NCBI RefSeq assembly: GCF_014522265.1
Contig: NZ_CP017024.1
Location: 4,164,501 to 4,228,500, forward strand
Length of the DNA stretch: 64,000 nt
Direction: 5' to 3'
Source: Pseudomonas oryzihabitans
GTDB taxonomy: Bacteria; Pseudomonadota; Gammaproteobacteria; Pseudomonadales; Pseudomonadaceae
The notes under the pieces were generated by a model. It was given only the letters and a program-made list of their open reading frames with translations. It made no database searches and was not told where the DNA came from. Positions within the stretch are counted from its first letter, which is position 1. Each line of letters begins with the position of its first letter. Below are positions 18,578 through 28,026 of the stretch, in pieces. Made by a program: the position numbers and the translations under genes.

Positions 18578-20011
18578 ATGGCCGATCTGCCTCTTTACCA
18601 GAACTACATCGATGGCCGCTTCCTGCCGGCCGCCGAGGACTTTCTCGTCCATAACCCGGCCACCGGCGAGGCCCTGGCCCGGGTACCGGCGTCCAGTCGC
18701 GAGGACGTCGACCAGGCCATCGCCGCCGCCCGCCGTGCCCAGAAGGCCTGGGCGCGCAAACCAGCCATCGAGCGCGCCGGCTACCTGCGGCGCATCGCGG
18801 CAAAGCTGCGTGAGCACGCACCGCGGCTGGCCCGGACCATTGTCGCCGAACAGGGCAAGGTCCATGGCCTGGCCGAGGTGGAGGTCAATTTTACCGCCGA
18901 CTATCTCGACTACATGGCCGAGTGGGCAAGGCGCATTGAAGGCGAAATCATCACCAGCGACCGACCCGACGAGCAGATCTTTCTGCTGCGCAAGCCGCTG
19001 GGCGTGGTGGCCGGCATCCTGCCATGGAACTTCCCCTTCTTCCTGATCGCGCGCAAGCTGGCGCCGGCGCTGCTCACCGGCAACACCATCGTCATCAAGC
19101 CCAGCGAAGAAACCCCGATCAATGCCCATGAATTCGCCCGCCTGGTGGCCGAGACCGCCCTGCCGCCCGGGGTCTTCAACCTGGTCAGCGGTGCCGGCGC
19201 CGTGGGGGGCCAGCTCAGTGCCCATGCCGGCATCGACATGGTCAGCTTTACCGGCAGCGTCGGCACCGGCTCGCGGATCATGGCCGCTGCCTCGCCGAAT
19301 CTGACCAAGCTCAACCTGGAGCTGGGCGGCAAGGCGCCGGCCATCGTCCTGGCCGATGCCGACCTGGACCTGGCGGTCCGGGCGATCCGTGACTCGCGCA
19401 TCATCAACACCGGCCAGGTGTGCAACTGCGCCGAGCGGGTCTATGTGGAACGCGCGGTGGCCGAGGACTTCATCGAGCGCATCGGCCGCGCCATGGCCGC
19501 CACCCGCTATGGCGACCCCCAGGCCGACACCAGCGTGGAGATGGGACCGCTGATCAACGCCGCCGGCCTGGACAAGGTGGCGGCCAAGGTCGACGTCGCC
19601 CTCGGTCAGGGCGCCCGCCTGGTCACCGGTGGCAGTCGCGCCGACCTGGGTCGCGGCTTCCACTTCCAGCCCACGGTGCTGACGGACTGTCGCGCGGACA
19701 TGCCGATCATGCGCGAAGAAATCTTCGGCCCGGTGCTGCCGATCCAGGTGGTGGACGAACTCGACGAAGCCATCGCCCTGGCCAACGACTGCGAATACGG
19801 CCTCACCTCCTCCGTCTATACCCGCAGCCTGGGCAAGGCCATGCACGCCATGCGCGAGATCGACTTCGGCGAGACCTACATCAACCGGGAAAACTTCGAG
19901 GCCATGCAGGGCTACCACGCCGGGGTGCGCAAGTCCGGCATCGGCGGCGCCGATGGCAAGCACGGCCTCTATGAGTACACCCATACCCAGGTGGTCTATC
20001 TGCAGGGCTAG
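18578..20011 (+). CDS. aldA: Lactaldehyde dehydrogenase
   Basis: 477 residues. NAD-dependent aldehyde dehydrogenase resembling E. coli AldA: LPWNFPFFLIARKLAPALLT, SFTGSVGTGSRIM, LELGGKAPAIVLADADLDL and NTGQVCNCAERVYVE with the catalytic cysteine. It oxidises the L-lactaldehyde released by RhmA to L-lactate, completing the non-phosphorylated rhamnonate pathway. It starts 13 bases after rhmA with GGAG upstream and is the last gene of the operon. Confidence 0.92.
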   Translation: MADLPLYQNYIDGRFLPAAEDFLVHNPATGEALARVPASSREDVDQAIAAARRAQKAWARKPAIERAGYLRRIAAKLREHAPRLARTIVAEQGKVHGLAEVEVNFTADYLDYMAEWARRIEGEIITSDRPDEQIFLLRKPLGVVAGILPWNFPFFLIARKLAPALLTGNTIVIKPSEETPINAHEFARLVAETALPPGVFNLVSGAGAVGGQLSAHAGIDMVSFTGSVGTGSRIMAAASPNLTKLNLELGGKAPAIVLADADLDLAVRAIRDSRIINTGQVCNCAERVYVERAVAEDFIERIGRAMAATRYGDPQADTSVEMGPLINAAGLDKVAAKVDVALGQGARLVTGGSRADLGRGFHFQPTVLTDCRADMPIMREEIFGPVLPIQVVDELDEAIALANDCEYGLTSSVYTRSLGKAMHAMREIDFGETYINRENFEAMQGYHAGVRKSGIGGADGKHGLYEYTHTQVVYLQG

Positions 20012-20098
20012 GGGTCGAGGCTGGGACCTACCCGCTTCGCTCGAATGTTCGCGGGCGAACGCGGCTCGAAACAGGCACGGGCCCAGCGCTGAGCGGAA

Positions 20099-20121
20099 CC
20101 AGCCACCGCAGCGATGGCTGG
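20099..20121. terminator. Possible hairpin between convergent aldA and amt
   Basis: A 7-bp stem CCAGCCA/TGGCTGG with a 9-base loop lies between the two convergent genes. There is no T-tract on either side, so termination activity is uncertain. Confidence 0.35.
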
Positions 20122-20140
20122 CGGGCCGCGCGGTGCCGCC

Positions 20141-21454
20141 TTAGCCGTAGGCTTTCTCGCCATGCTGGAAGAGGTCCAGGCCCTGAGCTTCGGTCTGCTC
20201 GCAAACGCGCAGGCCGCGGGTCAGGACCCGGGTGACGCAGAGCAGCACGAAGGTCATGACCCCGCAGAAGAGCACAGTGAAGAGGACGCTCTTGAGCTGG
20301 ATCAGCACCTGGCTGGCGATGGCGATGTCCTGGTAGCCGCCCAGGCTCTTGCTGGCGAAGACGCCCGTCAGCAGCGAACCGACGATGCCGCCGATCCCGT
20401 GCAGCCCGAAGCCGTCGAGCGCATCGTCGTAACCGAAGGTGCGCTTGAGATAGACCACCGCCGCGTAGCAGAGGGCGCCGGTCAGCAAGCCCATGGCGAG
20501 GGCCCCGGCCGGACCGACGAAGCCGCAGGCCGGGGTGATGGCGATCAGGCCGGCCAGGGCGCCGGAGGCGACACCGAGGGCGCGGGCCTTGCCGGTGCGC
20601 AGCCACTCCACCGCGAGCCAGCCGAGGATGCCGGCACAGGCGGCGATCTGGGTGGTGAGCATGGCCATGCCGGCGCTGGCGCTGGCGGCCACCGCAGAGC
20701 CGACGTTGAAGCCGAACCAGCCGACCCAGAGCAGGGCCGCGCCGGTCAGGGCGAAGCCCAGGTTGTGCGGCGGCATGGCCTGGAGGCTGTAACCCTGACG
20801 CCGACCGAGCATCACACAGGCCACCAGCCCGGCAACGCCGGAATTGATGTGCACCACGGTGCCACCGGCGAATTCGAGGATGCCCCAGTCATAGAGCAGA
20901 CCACCCGGCCCGCTCCAGGCCATGTGCGCCAGAGGCAGGTAGCAGAAGGTGAACCAGAGGGCACAGAACAGCACGGCGGCGCTGAATTTCATGCGCTCGG
21001 CGAAGGAGCCGGCGATGATCATCGGGGTGATCAGCGCGAAGGTCATCTGGAAGGTGGCGAAGACGCTTTCCGGAATGGTGCCCACCAGGCTGTCACGCAC
21101 CACATCGAGCAGCATCCAGTGCTTGAAGCCGCCGATCAGGCTATGGAGGTTGAACTCGCCGGCCACCATGCCGGTGGTGTCGGCGAACAGACTGTAGCCA
21201 TAGACCACCCAGAGCACGCCGATGACTCCGGCCACGGTAAAGCTCTGGGTGAAGATCGAGAGCAGGTTCTTCGACCGCACCAGGCCGCCATAGAAAAGCG
21301 CCAGGCCGGGGACCAGCATCATCAGCACCAGCACGCTGGAGATCATCATCCAGGCCGTGTCGCCGCTGTCGAGCCTGGTCTCCTGGGCCAGGGCCATACC
21401 GGGCATCCCGAGGGCTGCCACCAGAACCGCAACCGCCTTGCCTTTACCGATCAT
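20141..21454 (-). CDS. amt: Ammonium/methylammonium transporter
   Basis: 437 residues beginning with a signal-like segment (AVAVLVAALGMPGMALA), then 11 membrane helices. The twin pore histidines are present in HINSGVAGLVA and FGLHGIGGIVGSLLTGVF, with GLALFYGGLVR and GWFGFNVGSA also typical. It ends in a short C-terminal tail with CEQTEAQGLDLFQHGEKAYG. It is transcribed in the same direction as the mgs genes but separated from them by a REP pair. Amt proteins also move methylammonium, which suits the neighbouring methylamine pathway (inference). Confidence 0.94.
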   Translation of the reverse strand: MIGKGKAVAVLVAALGMPGMALAQETRLDSGDTAWMMISSVLVLMMLVPGLALFYGGLVRSKNLLSIFTQSFTVAGVIGVLWVVYGYSLFADTTGMVAGEFNLHSLIGGFKHWMLLDVVRDSLVGTIPESVFATFQMTFALITPMIIAGSFAERMKFSAAVLFCALWFTFCYLPLAHMAWSGPGGLLYDWGILEFAGGTVVHINSGVAGLVACVMLGRRQGYSLQAMPPHNLGFALTGAALLWVGWFGFNVGSAVAASASAGMAMLTTQIAACAGILGWLAVEWLRTGKARALGVASGALAGLIAITPACGFVGPAGALAMGLLTGALCYAAVVYLKRTFGYDDALDGFGLHGIGGIVGSLLTGVFASKSLGGYQDIAIASQVLIQLKSVLFTVLFCGVMTFVLLCVTRVLTRGLRVCEQTEAQGLDLFQHGEKAYG

Positions 21455-21575
21455 GTCGAGCTTCCTTCGCTGAGGGATGAAAGGGAACGTGAGTCGTCGT
21501 GCGGCCCGGCGCCCGAGGCTGCCTGGCCGAAGAAACGTGTTGCAGACCGCCCGATCGCCACCATGGCAAGCGGCC

Positions 21576-21666
21576 GTAGGTTGGGTTGAGCACAGCGAAG
21601 CCCAACGTCGCCCCGAGGGCCGGCAATGTTGGGCTTCGACGATAGAGCCGTCTCAACCCAACCTAC
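21576..21666. repeat. Inverted pair of GTAGGTTGGGTTGAG-type REP elements
   Basis: Element A (21576-21606) begins GTAGGTTGGGTTGAG and ends GAAGCCCAAC; element B (21628-21666) is the same motif in reverse orientation with a longer centre. The same two forms recur four times at 35499-35674. Each element can fold on itself (GTTGGG with CCCAAC). The pair lies between the mgsC stop and the amt start. Confidence 0.85.
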
Positions 21667-21741
21667 GGTCTATCGCCACCCTGACCGCTAGCAAAAGGCA
21701 GCTCCTTTCAGGACGAGTCGCAGAGAGAAACGACCACACCA

Positions 21742-23067
21742 CTAGAACCCGGTTTGCCCCGGTACCCAACTGGTACCCGCCAGCGGCACCCGCGCCATGG
21801 CCGCGGCCTCGATGGTCAGGGCCACCAGGTCTTCCGGGTCGAGGTTGTGCAGGTGCGACTTGCCGCAGGCGCGCGCCATGGTTTGGGCTTCCAGCACCAG
21901 CACCCGCAGGTAATTGGCCAGCCGACGACCGCCTTCCACCGGGTCGAGGCGTCTGGCCAGTTCCGGGTCCTGGGTGGTGATGCCCGCCGGATCGCGGCCG
22001 TTCTGCCAGTCGTCGTAGTAGCCGGCGGCGGAGCCGAGCTTGCGCAGTTCGGCATCCAGCCGCGGATGGTTGTCGCCCAGGGCGATCAGCGCCGCCGTCC
22101 CGATGGCCACGGCATCGGCACCCAGGGCCATGGCCTTGGCCACGTCGGCGCCATTGCGGATGCCCCCGGAGACGATCAGTTGCACCTTGCGGTGCATGCC
22201 CATCTCCTGCAGCGCCTGCACCGCCTGGGGGATCGCCGGCAGGATGGGAATGCCGACGTGCTCGATGAATACCTCCTGGGTCGCCGCGGTGCCGCCCTGC
22301 ATGCCGTCGAGCACCACCACGTCGGCGCCGGCCTTGACCGCCAGCTTGACGTCGTAATAGGGCCGACTGGCGCCAATCTTCACGTAGATGGGCTTTTCCC
22401 AGTCGGTGATCTCGCGCAACTCGGCGATCTTGATCGCCAGGTCATCCGGACCGGTCCAGTCGGGATGGCGACAGGCACTGCGCTGGTCGACGCCGATGGG
22501 CAGGGTCCGCATGCCGGCCACCCGCTCGGTGACCTTCATGCCCAGCAGCATGCCGCCACCGCCGGGCTTGGCGCCCTGCCCCAGGACGATCTCGATGGCG
22601 TCGGCCTTGCGCAGGTCGTCGGGATTCATGCCGTAGCGCGACGGCAGGTACTGGTAGACCAGGTGCTGGGACTGGCCGCGCTCCTCGGGGGTCATGCCGC
22701 CGTCGCCGGTGGTGGTGCTGGTGCCGGCGATACTGGCACCGCGGCCGAGGGCTTCCTTGGCATTGGCCGAGAGCGCGCCAAAGCTCATGCCGGCAATGGT
22801 CACTGGGATCTTCAGGTGGATGGGTTTCTTGGCAAAGCGGGTACCGAGCACCACGTCGGTACCGCACTTCTCGCGGTAACCCTCCAGCGGGTAGCGCGAG
22901 ACGCTGGCGCCCAGCAGCAACAGGTCATCGAAATGCGGCAGCTTGCGCTTGGTGCCGCCACCACGGATGTCGTAGATGCCGGTCTCGGCGGCACGCTGGA
23001 TTTCCTGGATGGTGAGGCGATCGAAGGTGGCCGATTCGCGCAGCACGGGGGTGTTCTGGTCAGTCAT
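21742..23067 (-). CDS. mgsC: FMN glutamate-synthase-like protein, N-methylglutamate synthase subunit C
   Basis: 441 residues corresponding to the FMN-binding/central barrel of glutamate synthase: KIPVTIAGMSFGALS, GEGG-type loop TTTGDGGMTPEE, GQGAKPGGGGMLLG, KIGASRPYYDV, VVVLDGMQGGTAAT, VSGGIRNGADVAKAMALGADAVAIGTA. It is the third of three minus-strand genes that split a glutamate synthase into amidotransferase, GXGXG and barrel proteins, directly downstream of a gmaS-like gene. That set makes N-methylglutamate from methylamine and 2-oxoglutarate in known methylamine users. The GlxD-type annotation is equivalent by sequence. Confidence 0.82.
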   Translation of the reverse strand: MTDQNTPVLRESATFDRLTIQEIQRAAETGIYDIRGGGTKRKLPHFDDLLLLGASVSRYPLEGYREKCGTDVVLGTRFAKKPIHLKIPVTIAGMSFGALSANAKEALGRGASIAGTSTTTGDGGMTPEERGQSQHLVYQYLPSRYGMNPDDLRKADAIEIVLGQGAKPGGGGMLLGMKVTERVAGMRTLPIGVDQRSACRHPDWTGPDDLAIKIAELREITDWEKPIYVKIGASRPYYDVKLAVKAGADVVVLDGMQGGTAATQEVFIEHVGIPILPAIPQAVQALQEMGMHRKVQLIVSGGIRNGADVAKAMALGADAVAIGTAALIALGDNHPRLDAELRKLGSAAGYYDDWQNGRDPAGITTQDPELARRLDPVEGGRRLANYLRVLVLEAQTMARACGKSHLHNLDPEDLVALTIEAAAMARVPLAGTSWVPGQTGF

Positions 23068-23085
23068 GGCGATTCTCCTGCGCGA

Positions 23086-23769
23086 TCAATAGGCCGAGGC
23101 GTTGTCGACTTTGAAGTTGTAGAGCTGGCGGGCGGAGCCGTAGCGCTTGAAGTCGGCGGCACGCTCGGCGAAGCCGGCGGTGTCGAGCAGTTCCTGCAAC
23201 TCGGCCAGGTGTTCGGCGCGCATCTCCTTCTCGATGCAGTCCGAGCCCAGGGAGGCCACGCGGCCTTTCACATAGATACGCGTCTCGTACAGCGAATCGC
23301 CCAGGGCGTCGCCGGCGTCGCCGCAGACCACCAGGCGCCCGGCCTGGCCCATGAAGCAGCTCATGTGGCCGATGCTGCCCCCGACGACGATATCGACGCC
23401 CTTCATGGAAATACCGCAGCGCGCGCCGGCGTCGCCTTCGATGACCAGCAGGCCGCCATGGGCGGTGGCGCCGGCGGCCTGGGAAGCGCTGCCCTTGACC
23501 CGTACCGCGCCGGACATCATGTTTTCCGCGCAGCCGACGCCGACATTGCCATGTACGGTAATGGCGGCATGCTGGTTCATGCCCGCGCAGTAGTAGCCGG
23601 CGTGCCCGTTGATATCCACGGACACGGCAGCGTTCACGCCCACGGCAAGGTTGTGGGCGCCATTGGGATGGGTGACCACCCACTCGCGCTCGGTGGCGGT
23701 CTGGGCGACGTCGTGCAGGGCCTGGTTGAGCTCGCGCACGGCGATTTGGGTGAGATCAAAGGTTTTCAT
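23086..23769 (-). CDS. mgsB: GXGXG-domain protein, N-methylglutamate synthase subunit B
   Basis: 227 residues of right-handed beta-helix of the glutamate-synthase C-terminal type, with the repeating G-x-G pattern (GVNAAVSVDINGHAGYYCAG, GNVGVGCAENMMSG, GDAGARCGISMKG, GGSIGHMSCFMGQAG). It carries no catalytic cofactor site itself and in the family acts as a structural partner. It lies 12 bases after mgsA and 18 before mgsC, clearly one operon. Confidence 0.82.
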   Translation of the reverse strand: MKTFDLTQIAVRELNQALHDVAQTATEREWVVTHPNGAHNLAVGVNAAVSVDINGHAGYYCAGMNQHAAITVHGNVGVGCAENMMSGAVRVKGSASQAAGATAHGGLLVIEGDAGARCGISMKGVDIVVGGSIGHMSCFMGQAGRLVVCGDAGDALGDSLYETRIYVKGRVASLGSDCIEKEMRAEHLAELQELLDTAGFAERAADFKRYGSARQLYNFKVDNASAY

Positions 23770-23781
23770 CTGCGCTGCTCC

Positions 23782-24687
23782 TCAGGCCAACTCGCGTTCC
23801 CAGACGTACAGGGTGGCCGGTGCCGGCTCCCAGACCTTGGCCCGCTCGATGCCGGGCAGGCTCGACAACGCCTGGTACTCGGAGGCCATGGCCACGTAGT
23901 CGTCGGTTTCGGCGAGGATCGCCGGCTTGCAGGCGATGGGATCGCGGATCACCGCGAAGCCGTTGCGGGTGCCGATGGCAAAGGTGAAGAAGCCGTCCAG
24001 ATCCTCCAGGGAACGGTCCAGTGCCTGCTTGAGGCTGTCGCCCTCGCGCAGCCGCCAGGTCAGGTAACCGGCGGCGACCTCGGTGTCGTTCTCGGTCTCG
24101 AAGGCAATGCCCTCACGCCTGAGGCTCTGGCGCAGCCGCGAATGGTTGGACAGCGAGCCATTGTGCACCAGGCAGAGGTCGGCGCCGGTGGAAAATGGAT
24201 GGCTGCCCTCCAGGGTCACGGCGCTCTCGGTGGCCATGCGGGTGTGGCCGATGATGTGGCTGCCCTGCATCCCGGCCAGGCCGAAGCGGTTGGCGATCTC
24301 CTGGGGCAGGCCCATGCCCTTGAGGATCTCGATGCTGCGCCCGGCGCTCATGATGCGTAGCTCAGGCGCCAGCTCGGCCAGCACGGCGCGGACCTCGGCT
24401 TCCGCCGCGCGGATCTTGAGCACGAGGGCGCTGGCGTTCTGGAACCAGTCCAGCTCGGCATCAAGTTTTTGCTGCAACGCAGTGACCAGGGCGGCGAAGT
24501 CATAGCCGTCGGAGGTGGCCTGCAGGGTCAGCTTGACCCAGCCCTCGGCCACCTCGTCACCGTAGATGGCGAAGCCGGCGCTGTCCGGACCTCGGTCGGT
24601 CATGGCTTCGAGCATGGGCTCGAAGAGGCTGCCGAGCTGGGCCTCCAGCGCCGGGTTCTTCAGATAGAGTCCAACGATTCCACACAT
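23782..24687 (-). CDS. mgsA: Class II glutamine amidotransferase, N-methylglutamate synthase subunit A
   Basis: 301 residues. The ATG at 24687 gives the N-terminus MCGIVGLY, so Cys2 becomes the N-terminal nucleophile after Met removal; it sits 8 bases after AAGGAG. The GTG nine bases earlier is too close to that site and would bury the cysteine. Other Ntn-amidotransferase motifs are MTDRGPDSAGFAIYG, GHTRMATESAV, HPF and LVHNGSLSNH. In NMG synthase this domain is expected to hydrolyse the gamma-glutamylmethylamide made by GmaS and pass methylamine to the barrel subunit (family knowledge plus context). Confidence 0.83.
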   Translation of the reverse strand: MCGIVGLYLKNPALEAQLGSLFEPMLEAMTDRGPDSAGFAIYGDEVAEGWVKLTLQATSDGYDFAALVTALQQKLDAELDWFQNASALVLKIRAAEAEVRAVLAELAPELRIMSAGRSIEILKGMGLPQEIANRFGLAGMQGSHIIGHTRMATESAVTLEGSHPFSTGADLCLVHNGSLSNHSRLRQSLRREGIAFETENDTEVAAGYLTWRLREGDSLKQALDRSLEDLDGFFTFAIGTRNGFAVIRDPIACKPAILAETDDYVAMASEYQALSSLPGIERAKVWEPAPATLYVWERELA

Positions 24688-24757
24688 GGGTGTCACTCCT
24701 TCGAAGGCAGGGGGCGTACCGGGGGCGCCCGAAGATCGATCGATAAAGAGGGGGCGA

Positions 24758-26092
24758 TCAGAAGAATTCGGTGTAGCGCTGGATCTCCCAGTCGGAGACG
24801 TGGCGGCTGTATTCCACCCACTCCATGCGCTTCAGCTTGATGAATTCGTCGACGATTTCCGGGCCGAGCATCTCGCGGAACAGCGGGTCGGCGTCCAGGG
24901 CGTCGCAGGCTTCCTTGAGGCTCTGCGGCAGGGTCTCGATCCCCCGCGCGGCGATGGCCTCGAGGCTCAGGTTGTAGAGGTTCTCGTTGCAGGGCGCGCC
25001 CGGGTCCAGTTCGCGCTCGATGCCGTCGAGACCGGCGGCGATGATGGCGGCGGTGACCAGATAGGGATTGCAGCCGGCATCGGGCAGGCGGAATTCCAGG
25101 CGGCCATAGGGCACCCTTATCATCGCCGAGCGGTTGTTGGCGCCGTAGGCGATGAAGGCCGGCGCCCAGGTGGCGCCGGACAGCGAGCGGCCCACCACCA
25201 GGCGCTTGTAGGAATTCACCGTGGGCGCGGCGAAGGCGCAGAGCGCCGGACCATGGGCCAGCAGGCCGGCGAGGAAATGGTAGGCCAGTCGCGACAGGCC
25301 CATGCCGCGCGGATCGCTGTCGTCGTGGAAGAGGTTGCGGCTGGTGGCGCTGGCCAGCGACAGGTGGAAATGCATGCCGTTGCCGGCGCGCTTGGGATCG
25401 GGCTTGGGCATGAAGGAACAGATCATGCCCAGTTCGTTGGCGATCTCGCCGGCGGCCATACGGAAGAAGGTGAAGCGATCCGCCGACTCCAGCGCCTCGC
25501 TGTAGGTGTAGTTGATCTCGAACTGGCCGTTGGCGTCCTCGTGGTCGATCTGATAGATGTCGAAACCGACCGGCTGCAGGGCTTCGGTGAGCTTTTCCAG
25601 AAAGAGCCGCGAGCGCGACAGACCCTTGTAGTCGTAGCAGGGCTTGTCCAGGGTGTCGCTGCCATCCACCAGGGACAGCTTGCCGACCTCGTCGCGGCGC
25701 ATGAGGAAGAACTCGGGTTCCAGCCCGGTGTTCAGGCTCCAGCCGCGGTCGCCAAGGCGCGCTACCTGGCGCTGCAGCACGTAGCGGCTGTCATAGGGAT
25801 GGGGCTTGCCGTTGACATGACCGATGCACACCACCCGCCCGTAGCCAGCCTGCCAGGGCACCGGAATCAGGGTGGAGAGATCGCCCCGGGCCATGAAGTC
25901 GGGTCCATGGGGCTCCATGCCCATGCCGCAGATGGCGAAACCGGCGAAACCCGCTCCTTCCTCCGCCACGGCGGCGAGGCCGGCCACCGGCACGGACTTG
26001 GTCTTGGCGGAACCATGGATGTCGACGAACTGGGCCAGCACGTAGCGGATACCGTGCTGGTCGATGAGATGCTGGGTTTCGCTGGGCAACAT
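24758..26092 (-). CDS. gmaS: Gamma-glutamylmethylamide synthetase (glutamine synthetase-like)
   Basis: 444 residues with the full glutamine-synthetase catalytic domain: [55 protein letters not shown] and [14 protein letters not shown]. Such short GS-III/GlnT-like proteins next to mgsABC are gamma-glutamylmethylamide synthetases, joining glutamate and methylamine with ATP. First gene of the minus-strand gmaS-mgsABC operon. Two operator-like palindromes lie 29-62 bases upstream of the start. A true glutamine synthetase role cannot be excluded from sequence alone. Confidence 0.84.
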   Translation of the reverse strand: MLPSETQHLIDQHGIRYVLAQFVDIHGSAKTKSVPVAGLAAVAEEGAGFAGFAICGMGMEPHGPDFMARGDLSTLIPVPWQAGYGRVVCIGHVNGKPHPYDSRYVLQRQVARLGDRGWSLNTGLEPEFFLMRRDEVGKLSLVDGSDTLDKPCYDYKGLSRSRLFLEKLTEALQPVGFDIYQIDHEDANGQFEINYTYSEALESADRFTFFRMAAGEIANELGMICSFMPKPDPKRAGNGMHFHLSLASATSRNLFHDDSDPRGMGLSRLAYHFLAGLLAHGPALCAFAAPTVNSYKRLVVGRSLSGATWAPAFIAYGANNRSAMIRVPYGRLEFRLPDAGCNPYLVTAAIIAAGLDGIERELDPGAPCNENLYNLSLEAIAARGIETLPQSLKEACDALDADPLFREMLGPEIVDEFIKLKRMEWVEYSRHVSDWEIQRYTEFF

Positions 26093-26120
26093 GACTGGCT
26101 CCTTGGCTGAGATCCACTAT

Positions 26121-26135
26121 ATTCCCAATGGGAAT
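26121..26135. promoter_or_regulatory. Palindromic operator 1 for the methylamine genes
   Basis: ATTCCCAATGGGAAT is a perfect 15-base palindrome 29 bases upstream of the gmaS start. Its centre is 20 bases, about two helical turns, from the centre of the second site. The likely binder is the XRE-cupin regulator encoded next to it. Confidence 0.75.
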
Positions 26136-26141
26136 TTATTC

Positions 26142-26154
26142 TTCCCAACAGGAA
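26142..26154. promoter_or_regulatory. Operator 2 for the methylamine genes
   Basis: TTCCCAACAGGAA, a near-palindrome of the same TTCCCAA..GGAA type, lies beside operator 1. The identical 13 bases occur again upstream of purU at 27101-27113. Confidence 0.72.
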
Positions 26155-26364
26155 AGCAAAGACTCTGCCAAGTCGCGTCCGCTTTGCCGACCGCTATGCC
26201 AGAACCTTCCCGTCAGCGAGTTAACCCTGCGGATCCCAAGGAGAATCCCGGCAGCAGCCCGCGGGGATTTTTTCCGGCATGATGGGAGCCCCATCGGACG
26301 CCCGCGCGTATCCGCCCTCCTTCCTGCACTTTACTGGTGCGAATTTTTTATTCCCAAAACTAAA

Positions 26365-26967
26365 ATGATGCAAGAATCCCCGAGTCGTGAGCCACGCCTG
26401 AAGATCGAGCAGTACATAGGCATCCAGATTCGTCGCCAGCGCCAGGATCAGGGTCTGAAGACCGCCGAGGTGGCGCGCATGGCCGGTATCAGCCAGGGCA
26501 TGCTGAGCAAGATCGAGAACGCCCAGGTCTCCACCAGCCTGGAAACCCTCGGCCGGCTGTGCGACACCCTGGGCCTGCCGCTGTCGCGGCTGTTCAGCCA
26601 GTACGACCAGCAGGAACGCGACGCCCTGCTGGTCAAGGCGGGCGAAGGTCTCGAGGTGGTGCGCCGGGGGACCGACAAGGGACACACCTATCACCTGCTC
26701 AACCACTCCCGCGGGCCGAAGAAGAGCCTGGAGGCCTATCTGGTCTCCATGGACGATGCCAGCGAGGAATTCCCCACCTTTTCCCATCCTGGTACCGAGT
26801 TCATCCACCTGCTCGAAGGGAGCCTGGTCTATCGCCACGGCAACCACCTCTATGAAATGGGCCCGGGCGACAGCCTTACCTTCGACAGCGACGTCCCCCA
26901 CGGCCCGGAGCGATTGAACCAGGTGCCGATCAAGCTGTTGTCGATCATGACCTTCAAGGACGACTGA
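26365..26967 (+). CDS. XRE-family regulator with cupin sensor domain
   Basis: 200 residues; adjacent ATGs at 26365 and 26368 are both possible and no clear ribosome binding site is seen. A helix-turn-helix (IRRQRQDQGLKTAEVARMAGISQGMLSKIENAQVS) occupies residues ~20-70 and a cupin_2 barrel with SHPGTEFIHLLEGSLVYRHG and MGPGDSLTFDSDVPHG occupies ~105-190. Such proteins sense small amines or amino acids. It lies between the divergent gmaS-mgsABC and purU-folD-mgd operons, both carrying TTCCCAA-type operators, so it is very probably their regulator. The longer in-frame opening upstream overlaps the operators and is rejected. Confidence 0.86.
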   Translation: MMQESPSREPRLKIEQYIGIQIRRQRQDQGLKTAEVARMAGISQGMLSKIENAQVSTSLETLGRLCDTLGLPLSRLFSQYDQQERDALLVKAGEGLEVVRRGTDKGHTYHLLNHSRGPKKSLEAYLVSMDDASEEFPTFSHPGTEFIHLLEGSLVYRHGNHLYEMGPGDSLTFDSDVPHGPERLNQVPIKLLSIMTFKDD

Positions 26968-27100
26968 GCCGCGCCCGGCTCGCCGGTGAAAGGGAATTTC
27001 GCCGGTAAAAAGACCGCCTTATAACTGGTAGGAAATTTTTATTACTCTACTCTGGACGAGCGCCTGCGCTTGCCCTATAACAGCATCCGTGAATTTTATA

Positions 27101-27113
27101 TTCCCAACAGGAA
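27101..27113. promoter_or_regulatory. Operator upstream of purU
   Basis: TTCCCAACAGGAA, identical to the site at 26142-26154, 50 bases upstream of the purU start. Weaker half-sites lie at about 26988 (AGGGAATTT) and 27030 (AGGAAATTT). Confidence 0.72.
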
Positions 27114-27162
27114 ATAACGCCGCAGCGAAATGTTCCTCCACTGGTGAAATCCGGACGCGCAT

Positions 27163-28026
27163 ATGGAAACCTTGCCCACCTACATCCTCAATGTCAGTTG
27201 CCCGGCCACCTCGGGCATTGTGGCCGCCGTCAGCACCTATCTCGCCCGCAACAATTGCTACATCGCCGAGATGGCGCAATTCGACGACGATTTCACCGAG
27301 CGCTTCTTCATGCGCACGGTGTTCCGCTTCAACCCGGGCGCCAGTACCGGCATCGAGGCGCTGCGCGACGGCTTCGCCGCAGTCGCGGCCGACTTCGCCA
27401 TGCAGTGGGCGCTGTACAGCACCGCCCGCCCCACGCGGGTGCTGCTGATGGTGAGCAAGTTCGATCACTGCCTCACCGACCTGCTCTATCGCCACCAGAA
27501 GGGCGAGTTGCCGATGGAGATCACCGCCATCGTCTCCAATCACCTGGACCTGCGCCCCATGGCCGAACGGGAAGGAATCCGCTTCGTCTACCTGCCGGTG
27601 ACCAAGGACAGCAAGCGTCAGCAGGAACTCGAATTGCTGCGCCTGGTGGAGGAGACCGGGACCGAACTGGTGGTGCTGGCGCGCTACATGCAAATCCTCT
27701 CGAACGAGCTCTGCCAGGAGCTCGCCGGCCGCGCCATCAACATCCACCACTCCTTCCTGCCCGGCTTCAAAGGCGCCAAGCCCTACCACCAGGCCTTCGA
27801 GCGTGGCGTCAAGCTGATCGGGGCCACCGCCCACTACGTGACCTCGGACCTCGACGAAGGCCCGATCATCGAGCAAGAGGTGCAACGCGTCGACCACGGC
27901 TATCGTCCCGAAGACCTGGTCGCCATCGGCCGGGATACCGAGACCGTTGCCCTGTACAAGGCGGTGAAGTACCACATCGAGCGGCGGCTGTTCCTCAATG
28001 GCAATCGCGTGGTGGTGTTTCGATGA
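27163..28026 (+). CDS. purU: Formyltetrahydrofolate deformylase
   Basis: 287 residues: an N-terminal ACT-type regulatory domain (about 1-85) and a C-terminal formyltransferase-like hydrolase with [34 protein letters not shown] and [19 protein letters not shown]. It hydrolyses 10-formyl-tetrahydrofolate to formate and THF. First gene of the plus-strand operon, with the C1-releasing dehydrogenase downstream, so its job here is likely to clear one-carbon units from methylamine rather than to make purines. It overlaps folD by four bases. Confidence 0.94.
   Translation: METLPTYILNVSCPATSGIVAAVSTYLARNNCYIAEMAQFDDDFTERFFMRTVFRFNPGASTGIEALRDGFAAVAADFAMQWALYSTARPTRVLLMVSKFDHCLTDLLYRHQKGELPMEITAIVSNHLDLRPMAEREGIRFVYLPVTKDSKRQQELELLRLVEETGTELVVLARYMQILSNELCQELAGRAINIHHSFLPGFKGAKPYHQAFERGVKLIGATAHYVTSDLDEGPIIEQEVQRVDHGYRPEDLVAIGRDTETVALYKAVKYHIERRLFLNGNRVVVFR

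Noticed and set aside
24758-26092. Housekeeping glutamine synthetase (glnA)
   Set aside because: The protein is of the short GS-III/GlnT-like type and is in an operon with mgsABC rather than ntrBC; gmaS is the better call.
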